40,980 bases of DNA, from the NCBI GenBank assembly GCA_903829945.1, contig CAIKRV010000014.1:1-40980 (forward strand). Reading direction: 5' to 3'. The stretch's first letter is position 1. The number at the start of each line of letters is the position of its first letter. Origin of the DNA: an uncultured bacterium. Its GTDB lineage: Bacteria; Bacteroidota; Bacteroidia; CAILMK01. The notes under the pieces were generated by a model. That model was not told the origin of the DNA, did not search any database, and saw only the letters and a list, made by a program, of their open reading frames with translations. This document shows, one piece after another, positions 16,464 to 23,876 of this stretch. A program made the translations under genes and the position numbers.

Positions 16464-17048
16464 ATGTATTCAAATCTTAAAATCGTTTTGGGCTCGAATT
16501 CTCCTAGGAGAAAAGAAATATTGCAATGGGCAGGATTAAATTTTAATATAATTCCTACTAATTATGACGAGATTTTGCCGGAACAAAAAATGAGCGAAGA
16601 TGAAATCCCTGCTTATTTTGCTACTCAAAAGGCATTATCCGTAAAGCATCTAATAAAACACGATGAAATACTAATTACTGCGGATACTTTAGTCTTTTTA
16701 GACGGTATAATGATGGGTAAGCCTACAGATAAAGCCGATGCCTTGGATAAATTAATGGCTTTATCAGGGAAGGCTCATAAAGTAATTACCGGCGTATGTA
16801 TGCTTACGCACCACCGGCAAGAAGTTTTTATTGATACTACCTTGGTGCATTTTAAAAACTTTGATAAGCAAGAATTAGAATTTTATATTGAACATTATCC
16901 TGTAATGGATAAAGCAGGTGCTTATGGAGCGCAAGATTGGATTGGAGTGATAGGGATAGAAAAATTGGAAGGCTCTTATTTTAATGTAATGGGTTTACCG
17001 ATGCATAAAGTATATGATTATTTAAAATATTTTTTAGATCAACAATAA
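16464..17048 (+). CDS. maf: Maf family nucleotide pyrophosphatase
   Basis: A 194-aa cytoplasmic enzyme of the Maf/YhdE family, which hydrolyses non-canonical or modified nucleoside triphosphates (dTTP/UTP, m5UTP, pseudo-UTP) to monophosphates. The signature LGSNSPRRKEIL (about 8-19) is the substrate loop. ITADTLVFLDG carries the conserved metal-binding Asp, followed by GKPTDKADALDKLMALSGKAHKVITGV and MDKAGAYGAQ. Length is normal. The start is one base after the UbiA stop, so translation is probably coupled. Housecleaning of the nucleotide pool is the known family role; which subclass this is cannot be told by eye. Confidence 0.92.
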   Translation: MYSNLKIVLGSNSPRRKEILQWAGLNFNIIPTNYDEILPEQKMSEDEIPAYFATQKALSVKHLIKHDEILITADTLVFLDGIMMGKPTDKADALDKLMALSGKAHKVITGVCMLTHHRQEVFIDTTLVHFKNFDKQELEFYIEHYPVMDKAGAYGAQDWIGVIGIEKLEGSYFNVMGLPMHKVYDYLKYFLDQQ

Positions 17049-17056
17049 TTTTTAAA

Positions 17057-17428
17057 ATGAATAATTTTCTTAAAATTGGTGCCATTGCAGCTTTTTTGTC
17101 AGTAGCTTTTGGCGCATTCGGTGCTCATGCTTTAAAAGAAATTTTAAGTCCTCAAATGTTGGAAGTTTTTAAGACCGGGGTACAATATCAATTTTATCAC
17201 GCCTTAGCCTTAATTATACTTTCGTTTTTTATAAAGTTATATCCTGAACAAGGACTATTAAAATGGTCAGGGATATTTTTTACCCTAGGAATTATTTTGT
17301 TTTCCGGAAGCTTATATACGCTTACATTATCCGGAATTAAATTATTGGGAATAATAACACCTTTTGGCGGACTAAGTTTTTTAGCAGGATGGGGGATATT
17401 CTTTTTTGCAGGATATAAATTAAAATAA
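17057..17428 (+). CDS. DUF423 family small membrane protein
   Basis: A 123-aa protein with four hydrophobic helices, beginning FLKIGAIAAFLSVAFGAFGAHALKEIL, the hallmark of DUF423 (YgdD-like) proteins. YQFYHALALIILSF and the closing GGLSFLAGWGIFFFAGY also fit. It sits in the inner membrane and its function is unknown. It follows maf by 8 bp and ends the kdsC series. Its stop is separated by a single base from the convergent ung stop. Confidence 0.88.
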   Translation: MNNFLKIGAIAAFLSVAFGAFGAHALKEILSPQMLEVFKTGVQYQFYHALALIILSFFIKLYPEQGLLKWSGIFFTLGIILFSGSLYTLTLSGIKLLGIITPFGGLSFLAGWGIFFFAGYKLK

Positions 17429-17429
17429 C

Positions 17430-18131
17430 TTAATCCAAGCTCCAATTAATGGGCTCTTGACCATGTTGCTCAAGGTAAGCATTGGTTTGCGAAAATGGTT
17501 TGGACCCAAAGAAAGCACCGCCGGCCAAAGGGGAAGGGTGGGCAGCTTTTAAAATTAAATGTTTACTTTGGTCAATAAATTTCTCCTTTCCTTGGGCATA
17601 TTTGCCCCAAAGTAAAAAAACAATCCCTGTTCTTTGTTCCGATAATTGAGCGATAACTTGATCAGTAAATTGTTCCCATCCTTTTTTTTGATGAGAAGCT
17701 GCAACATTAGCACGAACCGATAATATAGCATTTAATAAAAAGACGCCTCTTTCTGCCCATTTAGTCAGATTTCCGTGCTTTGGAATATTAAACCCAATAT
17801 CATTATGCAGTTCCTTATATATGTTTTTTAAGCTGGGCGGGGCAGGTATGCCCTCCGGAACAGAAAAGGACAAACCATGGGCTTGTCCCTCCCCATGGTA
17901 AGGGTCCTGCCCTAAAATAACCACTTTTACCTTTTCAAAGAGGGTTAAATTAAAAGCATTAAACATCAAAGCACCGGGAGGGTAAATTTTATATCCTTGT
18001 TGTTTTTCCTCTAAAAGGAAGCTTTTCAAAGCAATAAAATATTCCTTTTGAAATTCATTTTTCAGTACAGCTTTCCAACTTGCTTCTAATTTTATATCTG
18101 AAATACTTGTCTCTAAGGCAGGAATAGTCAT
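17430..18131 (-). CDS. ung: Uracil-DNA glycosylase, family 1
   Basis: A 233-aa cytoplasmic DNA repair enzyme that removes uracil arising from cytosine deamination or dUMP incorporation. All family 1 landmarks are visible: water-activating loop VILGQD76-PYHGEGQAHGLSFSV, the Pro-rich PPSLKNIYKEL, uracil-recognition LLNAILSV, and the DNA intercalation loop AAHPSPLAGGAFFG with the catalytic His. One small oddity is that the usual HPSPLS is HPSPLA here. Length is normal. It is convergent with the DUF423 gene and divergent from the acyltransferase at 18230. No obvious -7 box was found for it. Confidence 0.95.
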   Translation of the reverse strand: MTIPALETSISDIKLEASWKAVLKNEFQKEYFIALKSFLLEEKQQGYKIYPPGALMFNAFNLTLFEKVKVVILGQDPYHGEGQAHGLSFSVPEGIPAPPSLKNIYKELHNDIGFNIPKHGNLTKWAERGVFLLNAILSVRANVAASHQKKGWEQFTDQVIAQLSEQRTGIVFLLWGKYAQGKEKFIDQSKHLILKAAHPSPLAGGAFFGSKPFSQTNAYLEQHGQEPINWSLD

Positions 18132-18229
18132 TTTTATTTATTTTTGCTGATAATTAATCAGGTTTTCGGATATTTGAGCAAATTTATTAATTATTTGAGA
18201 GCATTGGTAGGAAATCCAAGCAAATCAGC

Positions 18230-18865
18230 ATGAAAAAACTAGCAATTTATGGCGCAGGCGGATTTGGACGAGAGACTTTAAATCTGGTTCGAGAAATTAA
18301 TTTGCATTTTCCAACTTGGGAGATGCTGGGATTTTTTGATGATCAGATTCCTAAAGGTACTATGGTGAACGATGAAGTTGTTTTAGGAAACTTTGAAGAT
18401 TTAAATACCATGGCAGATGAAATTTACTTGGTACTTGCTATTGCCAGGCCCATGGTTAAAAAAAATATTATCGATGCACTTACCAATCCCAAAATTAATT
18501 TTGCTAATTTGATTCATCCCTCAGTAACCAATAAGGATTTTCAAAAAATACATTTAGGGAAAGGTATAATTATTACTGCAGGCGTAATATTAACGGTAAA
18601 TATTAATATTGGCGACCATGTTATTATTAATTTGGCCAGTACCATTGGCCATGATGTAATGATTGGAAAATATTCTTCTATCATGCCGGGCGTAAGGCTT
18701 TCCGGCAATGTGATTTTAGAAGAAGGAACTTATTTAGGAACCGGCGCTATTCTTATTAATAATTTAAGCATTGGTGCTTATGCTACCATTGGTGCCGGAG
18801 CCGTAGTAATTCACGATATCAAACCAAATATTACAGCGGTAGGAGTACCGGCCAAACAAAAATGA
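18230..18865 (+). CDS. PglD/NeuD-family sugar acyltransferase
   Basis: A 211-aa protein. The N-terminal domain has a nucleotide-sugar-binding start, LAIYGAGGFGRETLNLV (about 4-20), and WEMLGFFDD. The C-terminal part is a left-handed beta-helix of hexapeptide repeats (IHLGKGIIITAGVILTVNINIGDHVIINL...), with the likely catalytic His in TIGHDVMIG and the closing GAGAVVIHDIKPNITAVGVPAK. Members acetylate amino-sugars on UDP or sialic acids for glycans or surface polysaccharides. The acceptor cannot be told here, and no sugar-aminotransferase partner is adjacent. Its stop overlaps the next gene's start (ATGA, 4 bp), so the two are translationally coupled. Confidence 0.9.
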   Translation: MKKLAIYGAGGFGRETLNLVREINLHFPTWEMLGFFDDQIPKGTMVNDEVVLGNFEDLNTMADEIYLVLAIARPMVKKNIIDALTNPKINFANLIHPSVTNKDFQKIHLGKGIIITAGVILTVNINIGDHVIINLASTIGHDVMIGKYSSIMPGVRLSGNVILEEGTYLGTGAILINNLSIGAYATIGAGAVVIHDIKPNITAVGVPAKQK

Positions 18866-19632
18866 GTATTCAAACTACAATTACTTTTTTAGGTACAGGT
18901 ACTTCTCATGGTGTACCCGTCATAGCTTGTCATTGCAATATTTGTACTTCCAAAGACCCACGAGATACCCGTTTTAGAAGTTCTGTTTTGGTATCTCAAA
19001 ATGGAAACAATGTGGTTATTGATACCGGCCCTGATTTTCGTTTACAAATGCTACGTGAACAAGTTGAAAAGCTGGATGCAGTGGTATATACACATGAGCA
19101 TAAAGATCATACTGCCGGATTGGATGATATACGGGCATTTAATTTTGATGGCAAAGAAATGAATGTTTTTGCTACGGAAAGAGTACAACATAACTTACAA
19201 AAGAGCTTCGATTATATTTTTGCCGACCATAAATACCCGGGCGTTCCTTTAGTTAAAATAAATAAAATAAGTAACGAATTATTTTATGCGGCAGGAATAC
19301 CTTTTATTCCTATAGAAGTAAAGCATTTGAATTTGCCGGTCTTGGGATTTAGAATTGGAGATTTTACTTATATTACCGATGCTAATTATATAGCGGACGA
19401 AGAAAAAGAAAAAATAAGAGGTTCTCGGTATTTGGTATTAAATGCACTACGAATTCAACCTCATATTTCACATTTTTCATTACAGGAAGCTATAATATTG
19501 GCCCAGGAATTAGGGGCTGAATCCACTTATTTTACCCATATCAGTCATCAATTGGGATTGCATTCCGAAGTAGAGAAGCAATTGCCTGAAGGTATATTTT
19601 TAGCCTATGATGGTTTGAAAATTGTATTTTAA
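18862..19632 (+). CDS. PhnP-like metallo-beta-lactamase-fold hydrolase
   Basis: A 256-aa cytoplasmic MBL-fold enzyme. It begins FLGTGTSHGVPVIACHC and holds a Cys cluster C23-x-C25-x-x-C28, the structural zinc site seen in PhnP-type phosphodiesterases, then DPRDTRFRSS. The catalytic di-metal motif is H78-E-H80-K-D82-H83, with ITDANYIAD and YFTHISHQLG giving later ligands. PhnP cleaves 5-phosphoribosyl 1,2-cyclic phosphate, but no other phosphonate genes are present, so the true substrate may be another cyclic phosphate. It overlaps the acyltransferase by 4 bp and is followed after 15 bp by the RqcH homologue. Confidence 0.9.
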   Translation: MSIQTTITFLGTGTSHGVPVIACHCNICTSKDPRDTRFRSSVLVSQNGNNVVIDTGPDFRLQMLREQVEKLDAVVYTHEHKDHTAGLDDIRAFNFDGKEMNVFATERVQHNLQKSFDYIFADHKYPGVPLVKINKISNELFYAAGIPFIPIEVKHLNLPVLGFRIGDFTYITDANYIADEEKEKIRGSRYLVLNALRIQPHISHFSLQEAIILAQELGAESTYFTHISHQLGLHSEVEKQLPEGIFLAYDGLKIVF

Positions 19633-19647
19633 TACTTCCATATATTT

Positions 19648-21033
19648 ATGAAAACGGACAGTATTGCTTCTCCTATTTTATTAAATGAAATCTGTAATTA
19701 TTTAAATTCGGTAGCAAAAGGAATGTATATTTCTGCTGCGTTTAGTAATTCTAAAAATGAATTTATTTTACAATTTCATTATAAAAAGGAGCAGTTAAGT
19801 TTGGAAGTATATATGGATAATATAGTATCCTTTGTGTTTTTTCCGGAGAGTGCCGGATTTGGAAAGTCCTCTCAACATTTATTTCCTGAAATTGAAAATT
19901 TATTATTCCTACAAGCCTACGCTATGCGGGAGGATAGAGGATTTATTATTGAACTGGAAAAAGATTATGCTGTTTTAGTTAAATTATTTGGGAGAAACGC
20001 AAATGTTATTTTGTTTTTTAAAGATCAGGTAAAAGAAGTCTTCAGGACACAATTTAAGAAAGATGCCGACCTGTTGAAAAGTGATTTTAATATTATTGAA
20101 ACCAATTTATTGCCACAAAAATATGTGATTAATGAAAGTGATGGACGAATAAGTTTAGCCTTAGCCAATACTTCGGACACTTTATCTTTATCGGCCATAC
20201 CAGCAGTAAACGAATATGCTAAAAAATATTTTTATCATAAAAACTTTCTCCAACAAAAAAATAAATTAGTTCAGGAATTACTTAAAAGTAAGCAACATTT
20301 ACAAGCCAGTATCGAAAAACTTACCGAGAAAACGCTGGCCAATGCTTCAAAAAATTATAAGCAAATGGCCGATTTAATACTTGCCCATATTCATACCATA
20401 ACAGAGGGAACAGAAGAGGTAGAAGTCTTAGATTTTTATAATGATAATAATAAAATAATTATTAAACTAAAAAAAGGGATTAGTCCGCAAAAATATGCGG
20501 AAGTATTATATCGTAAGGCAAAAAATCAGGATATAGAAAAATTGAAAATGGCTGAAAATCTGGAAGGATTAAAAAAGAAATTGGATTTGCTTGATCAAAA
20601 ATTGACTGCTCTGGAACAAGTGTCAAATTCAAAAGCATTGAAAGCTTTTTTACCTTCTAAAGATAGTACACCACAGGTGGTTATTCCATTCAGAGCCATT
20701 CAATTTCAGGATTATACCATTTATATTGGGAAAAATGCTGCTTCTAATGATGAATTACTCCATTTTGCAGGAAAGGAAGATACCTGGTTGCATGCCCGTG
20801 GGGTATCCGGATCCCATGTAGTGATTAAAAAGAAATCAAAGCTTCCAATTCCAAAGGAAGTCATTACCAGAGCGGCAGAAATAGCAGCATGGTATTCCAA
20901 GGCCAAAAATTCATCCTTAGTCCCCGTTATTTTTACGACAAGGAAATATGTCCGTAAACCTAAAGGAGCGGCTCCCGGTGCCGTTATTTGTGAAAGAGAA
21001 GAAGTATTGATGGTGGCGCCAAAGGAAATTTGA
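19648..21033 (+). CDS. NFACT family protein, RqcH (Rqc2/NEMF) homologue
   Basis: A 461-aa cytoplasmic protein. RqcH binds obstructed 50S subunits carrying peptidyl-tRNA and recruits Ala-tRNA to add degradation-marking alanine tails. The NFACT-N part (about 1-190) keeps an Asp-Arg pair, D96-R97 in REDRGFIIEL, matching the DR motif needed by Bacillus RqcH. A coiled-coil middle follows (about 200-330, many Lys/Leu/Gln/Glu). The C-terminal NFACT-R domain has GKNAASNDELLHF, DTWLHARGVSGSHVVIK and RKPKGAAPGAV. At 461 aa it is shorter than the Firmicutes form (about 570), apparently through a more compact N-terminal/hinge region. Third gene of a tight unit with the MBL hydrolase; convergent with the ydeI-like gene 18 bp away. 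Confidence 0.9.
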   Translation: MKTDSIASPILLNEICNYLNSVAKGMYISAAFSNSKNEFILQFHYKKEQLSLEVYMDNIVSFVFFPESAGFGKSSQHLFPEIENLLFLQAYAMREDRGFIIELEKDYAVLVKLFGRNANVILFFKDQVKEVFRTQFKKDADLLKSDFNIIETNLLPQKYVINESDGRISLALANTSDTLSLSAIPAVNEYAKKYFYHKNFLQQKNKLVQELLKSKQHLQASIEKLTEKTLANASKNYKQMADLILAHIHTITEGTEEVEVLDFYNDNNKIIIKLKKGISPQKYAEVLYRKAKNQDIEKLKMAENLEGLKKKLDLLDQKLTALEQVSNSKALKAFLPSKDSTPQVVIPFRAIQFQDYTIYIGKNAASNDELLHFAGKEDTWLHARGVSGSHVVIKKKSKLPIPKEVITRAAEIAAWYSKAKNSSLVPVIFTTRKYVRKPKGAAPGAVICEREEVLMVAPKEI

Positions 21034-21051
21034 GTTGAAGGCCTTGAAATC

Positions 21052-21645
21052 TTAAATATCGTCTCGCATTACGGATTTTTTTCCATCCGTATATGGTTTG
21101 ATTTGCATTGAACAAAGCTTTACAATTTTGGCAATTCTTTCCGCTCTTTTATCTGGAGTTTTCAAATTAGCATGTGCAATATAAGAGAACTTGTCCGTAT
21201 TGGAAAGTTTGTTGAAAAACGCAAAAGCTTTTTTGTTTTTCTTTAATGCTTTTTCAAAGTCTTCCGGCAGGGATGTATTGCCTTTCAGACTATAGGCTTT
21301 ATCCATAAGGCCATGCTTCACCCCATGTTCATAGGCTCTTAAACCGGCTTCAGTCATTTGACCGGAGGCAATAAGTTTAGCCACTTTATTTTTATTAATT
21401 AGGGACCAGACACTTTTCGGTTTTCTTGGGGTAAAACGAATAATGTATCGCTCCTCATCCATACCCTTGCGCACCCCGTCTATCCATCCAAAGCATAGCG
21501 CTTCCTCTACAGATTCCTCCCAATTAATACTGGGTTTACCGGTATTAACTTTATAAAAAATAAGCGTGACTTCCGATGCTTGATCATGGTTTTTCTCCAG
21601 CCATTGCCGAAACTCCTTTCTATTTTTTGCATAAATGGACTTCAT
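21052..21645 (-). CDS. YdeI/OmpD-associated family protein
   Basis: A 197-aa protein of the family often annotated as YdeI/OmpD-associated or bacteriocin-protection protein. Landmarks: FRQWLEKNHDQASEVTLIFYK (about 12-32), the signature EALCFGWIDGVRKGMDEERYIIRFTPRKPKSVWS (about 48-82), and a C-terminal helical half (about 120-175, LPEDFEKALKKNKKAFAFFNKL, then Lys/Arg-rich). No signal peptide, so cytoplasmic; the molecular function is not established. Its ATG is 4 nt after a perfect minus-strand TAnnTTTG box, so its mRNA should be almost leaderless. Convergent with the RqcH homologue and divergent from glycyl-tRNA synthetase. Confidence 0.9.
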   Translation of the reverse strand: MKSIYAKNRKEFRQWLEKNHDQASEVTLIFYKVNTGKPSINWEESVEEALCFGWIDGVRKGMDEERYIIRFTPRKPKSVWSLINKNKVAKLIASGQMTEAGLRAYEHGVKHGLMDKAYSLKGNTSLPEDFEKALKKNKKAFAFFNKLSNTDKFSYIAHANLKTPDKRAERIAKIVKLCSMQIKPYTDGKKSVMRDDI

Positions 21646-21649
21646 GAAG

Positions 21650-21657
21650 CAAAGATA
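21650..21657 (-). promoter_or_regulatory. -7 box TATCTTTG for the ydeI-like gene
   Basis: A perfect minus-strand TAnnTTTG match; only 4 nt separate it from the ATG (first base 21645). No -33 TTTG at 19-nt spacing. Confidence 0.6.
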
Positions 21658-21820
21658 ATAAAAATGTTAAAGGGCATCCGACGGGAAAAAAGCTTTGCGT
21701 AGAAATTGTTGAATGATTTGGGCTGCATTAATATTGTAGTTTGGGTTAAAAAAATAAGCGCTTCAAAGGAAATTTTTGACCCGCAAAATTTCAAATCATT
21801 CGTAATTCATGATTGATTCT

Positions 21821-21828
21821 TACCTTTG
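21821..21828 (+). promoter_or_regulatory. -7 box TACCTTTG for glycyl-tRNA synthetase
   Basis: A perfect TAnnTTTG match with 4 nt before the ATG at 21833. It lies inside the reading frame extension from ATG 21809, so that longer start would not be transcribed from this promoter. Confidence 0.65.
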
Positions 21829-21832
21829 CAGC

Positions 21833-23287
21833 ATGAGTACTAAACCACAAGATATTTTCCCGAAGATTATTTCCCATTGCAAGGAGTACGGATATGTATT
21901 CCCCTCCAGTGAAATTTATGATGGCCTGGCGGCAGTGTATGACTATGGACCATACGGGGTAGAACTCAAGAATAACATCAAGCAATATTGGTGGAATGCC
22001 ATGACCCGCATTAATGAAAATATCGTGGGCCTTGATGCAGCAATTTTTATGGCACCTAAGGTTTGGAAAGCCTCCGGGCACGTGGATAGCTTTAGTGATC
22101 CGATGATTGATAATAAGGACTCCAAGAAACGTTACCGTGCGGATAACCTTATAGAAGATAAGATTGCCCAATATGAAAAGAAAGGCAAAACCGACAAAGC
22201 TACAGCATTGCAAAATGCCTTGGATGCTTGTATGGTGGAAAATAATTTGGGTGGTTTAAAAGCCCTGATAGAAGAACATGAAATTGTGGATGAAACCGGA
22301 TCTAAAAACTGGACGGATGTGCGTCAATTTAATTTGATGTTTGGTACTCAAATGGGTTCAGTAGCAGAAACAGCCGATGAAATATATTTGCGCCCGGAAA
22401 CCGCGCAAGGAATATTTGTAAATTTCCTGAATGTGCAAAAAACATCCCGCCAGAAAGTGCCTTTTGGAATTGCACAGATTGGCAAGGCTTTCAGAAATGA
22501 AATTGTAGCGCGTCAGTTTTTATTCCGTATGAAGGAATTTGAACAAATGGAAATGCAATTTTTTGTTCGCCCCGGCACTGAGATGGAATGGTATGCCCAT
22601 TGGAAACAAAAACGTATGAACTGGCATCTTTCATTGGGGATAGCTGCGGATAAATATCGATTTCATGACCATGCAAAGTTGGCGCACTATGCCAATGCTG
22701 CAGTAGATATAGAATATGAATTTCCTTTTGGATTTAAGGAAGTAGAAGGGATTCATTCCCGCACAGATTTTGATTTGAAGCAACACATGGAACATTCCGG
22801 CAAAAAGCTTCAATATTTTGATCCGGAAATAAACGAAAATTACGTTCCCTATGTGGTGGAAACCAGTATTGGTGCGGACAGGATGTTTCTACTCGTACTT
22901 TGCAATGCCTATACGGAAGAAAAACTGGAAGATGGCAGTGAACGCTTAGTGCTGAAAATACCTCCGGTACTGGCTCCGGTAAAGGTGGCATTGCTTCCAC
23001 TCCTTAAAAAAGACGGTTTGCCCGAAAAGGCACGTGAGATTATGGATCAACTACGGTTCCATTTCCGTTGTCAGTACGACGAGAAAGATGCTATTGGGCG
23101 CCGCTACCGCAGACAAGATGCCATTGGTACGCCCTATTGCATTACGATTGATCATGATACTTTGGTGGATCAGGCAGTAACCATACGCTTTCGAGATACC
23201 ATGGAGCAGAAACGTATTCCCATTACTGAAATACTTGCCACGATTCAGGACGAACTGAGCGAGGAGAAATTGTTGAAAAAGATATAG
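21833..23287 (+). CDS. glyS: Glycine--tRNA ligase (alpha2 type)
   Basis: A 484-aa class II aminoacyl-tRNA synthetase that charges tRNA-Gly in the cytoplasm. The N-terminus has FPKIISHCKEYGYVFPSSEIYDGLAAVYDYGPYGVELK, typical of the single-subunit (alpha2) bacterial/eukaryotic form. Later come RPETAQGIFVNF, motif 2 around GKAFRNEIVARQFLFRMKEFEQMEMQ, and motif 3 around YVVETSIGADRMFL. The C-terminal anticodon-binding domain starts near KVALLPLLKKDG. Length fits the family. The start is set at ATG 21833 because the -7 box TACCTTTG occupies 21821-21828; the longer ATG at 21809 would add MIDSYLCS. Base composition is GC-richer than its neighbours, as often seen for highly expressed genes. Confidence 0.95.
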   Translation: MSTKPQDIFPKIISHCKEYGYVFPSSEIYDGLAAVYDYGPYGVELKNNIKQYWWNAMTRINENIVGLDAAIFMAPKVWKASGHVDSFSDPMIDNKDSKKRYRADNLIEDKIAQYEKKGKTDKATALQNALDACMVENNLGGLKALIEEHEIVDETGSKNWTDVRQFNLMFGTQMGSVAETADEIYLRPETAQGIFVNFLNVQKTSRQKVPFGIAQIGKAFRNEIVARQFLFRMKEFEQMEMQFFVRPGTEMEWYAHWKQKRMNWHLSLGIAADKYRFHDHAKLAHYANAAVDIEYEFPFGFKEVEGIHSRTDFDLKQHMEHSGKKLQYFDPEINENYVPYVVETSIGADRMFLLVLCNAYTEEKLEDGSERLVLKIPPVLAPVKVALLPLLKKDGLPEKAREIMDQLRFHFRCQYDEKDAIGRRYRRQDAIGTPYCITIDHDTLVDQAVTIRFRDTMEQKRIPITEILATIQDELSEEKLLKKI

Positions 23288-23306
23288 TTTGTGGTTGATA
23301 AAAAAT

Positions 23307-23337
23307 AAGCATTTTTTGAAATTTCAAATTAATGCTT
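23307..23337. repeat. Nested palindrome overlapping the promoter at 23315-23344
   Basis: TTTGAAATTTCAAA (23315-23328) is a perfect 14-bp palindrome. It is flanked by AAGCATT (23307-23313) and AATGCTT (23331-23337), which pair with each other, giving an almost continuous 31-bp inverted repeat. It contains the -33 TTTG and reaches the -7 box. It could be a repressor operator for the gene at 23367 or a 3' hairpin of the glyS transcript 20 bp upstream. Confidence 0.5.
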
Positions 23338-23344
23338 AAATTTG
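23315..23344 (+). promoter_or_regulatory. Promoter TTTG-N18-TAAATTTG
   Basis: -33 TTTG (23315-23318) and -7 TAAATTTG (23337-23344) are separated by 18 nt, close to the Bacteroidota consensus. The ATG follows 22 nt after the box. Confidence 0.65.
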
Positions 23345-23366
23345 ATTTACCCAAACATAAAATATT

Positions 23367-23774
23367 ATGAATCCTATCTTTAGAAACATTTTGGCGGTTA
23401 TTGCAGGTACCTTGCTTGGAAGTGTTATCAATGGTGCAATAGTTGCGGTAAGCGGTCATATTATTCCGCCGCCGGCCGGGGCGGTCCTCACTACGGTGGA
23501 AGGATTGAAGGCCTCCATGCATTTGATGGAGCCAAAACATTTTCTGATGCCATTTTTAGCACATGCCATAGGTACTTTGGTCGGCGCCTTTCTGAGCGTT
23601 AAGATTGGGGTAAGCAGAAAAATTTTGCTTGCTATGATTGTAGGTGTTTTATTTCTTATCGGAGGAACTATTAATGTAATGATGCTTCCATCTCCAATAT
23701 GGTTCAATGTATTGGATTTAGTAGTGGCTTATATTCCGATGGCATACCTTGGTGCACGCTTAGGAATCCGGTAG
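23367..23774 (+). CDS. Small four-helix membrane protein of unknown function
   Basis: A 135-aa protein with four hydrophobic segments (about 5-28 ILAVIAGTLLGSVINGAIVAV; 60-82 FLMPFLAHAIGTLVGAFLSV; 88-106 ILLAMIVGVLFLIGGTINV; 112-134 FNVLDLVVAYIPMAYLGARLG), so it is an inner-membrane protein. The Gly/Ala-rich helices and HAIGTLVGAFL pattern resemble small hypothetical membrane proteins common in Bacteroidota; no function is known to me. It has its own promoter, whose -33 box lies in a long palindrome, suggesting regulation. It follows glyS by 79 bp and converges on rmlA. Confidence 0.75.
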   Translation: MNPIFRNILAVIAGTLLGSVINGAIVAVSGHIIPPPAGAVLTTVEGLKASMHLMEPKHFLMPFLAHAIGTLVGAFLSVKIGVSRKILLAMIVGVLFLIGGTINVMMLPSPIWFNVLDLVVAYIPMAYLGARLGIR

Positions 23775-23876
23775 GATAAGATGTAGCAATTGGCAGATTG
23801 CAAAGACATACTTTTTGCCATAAAGAAATATATTCTTACGGATGGATATTTGCTAATATTTCCGGGTAGCCGTTTA

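Noticed and set aside
18862-19632. Calling the MBL hydrolase a phosphonate-pathway PhnP
   Set aside because: No other phn gene is present in the window; only the fold and motifs match, so the specific role is not assigned.
21646-21832. T-box or other riboswitch before glyS
   Set aside because: No T-box sequence or terminator/antiterminator structure is visible, and the promoter box lies only 4 nt before the start codon, leaving no leader for a riboswitch.
21791-22213. 140-aa minus-strand frame over the start of glyS
   Set aside because: It is antisense to strongly conserved glycyl-tRNA synthetase sequence and to its promoter; no family resemblance.
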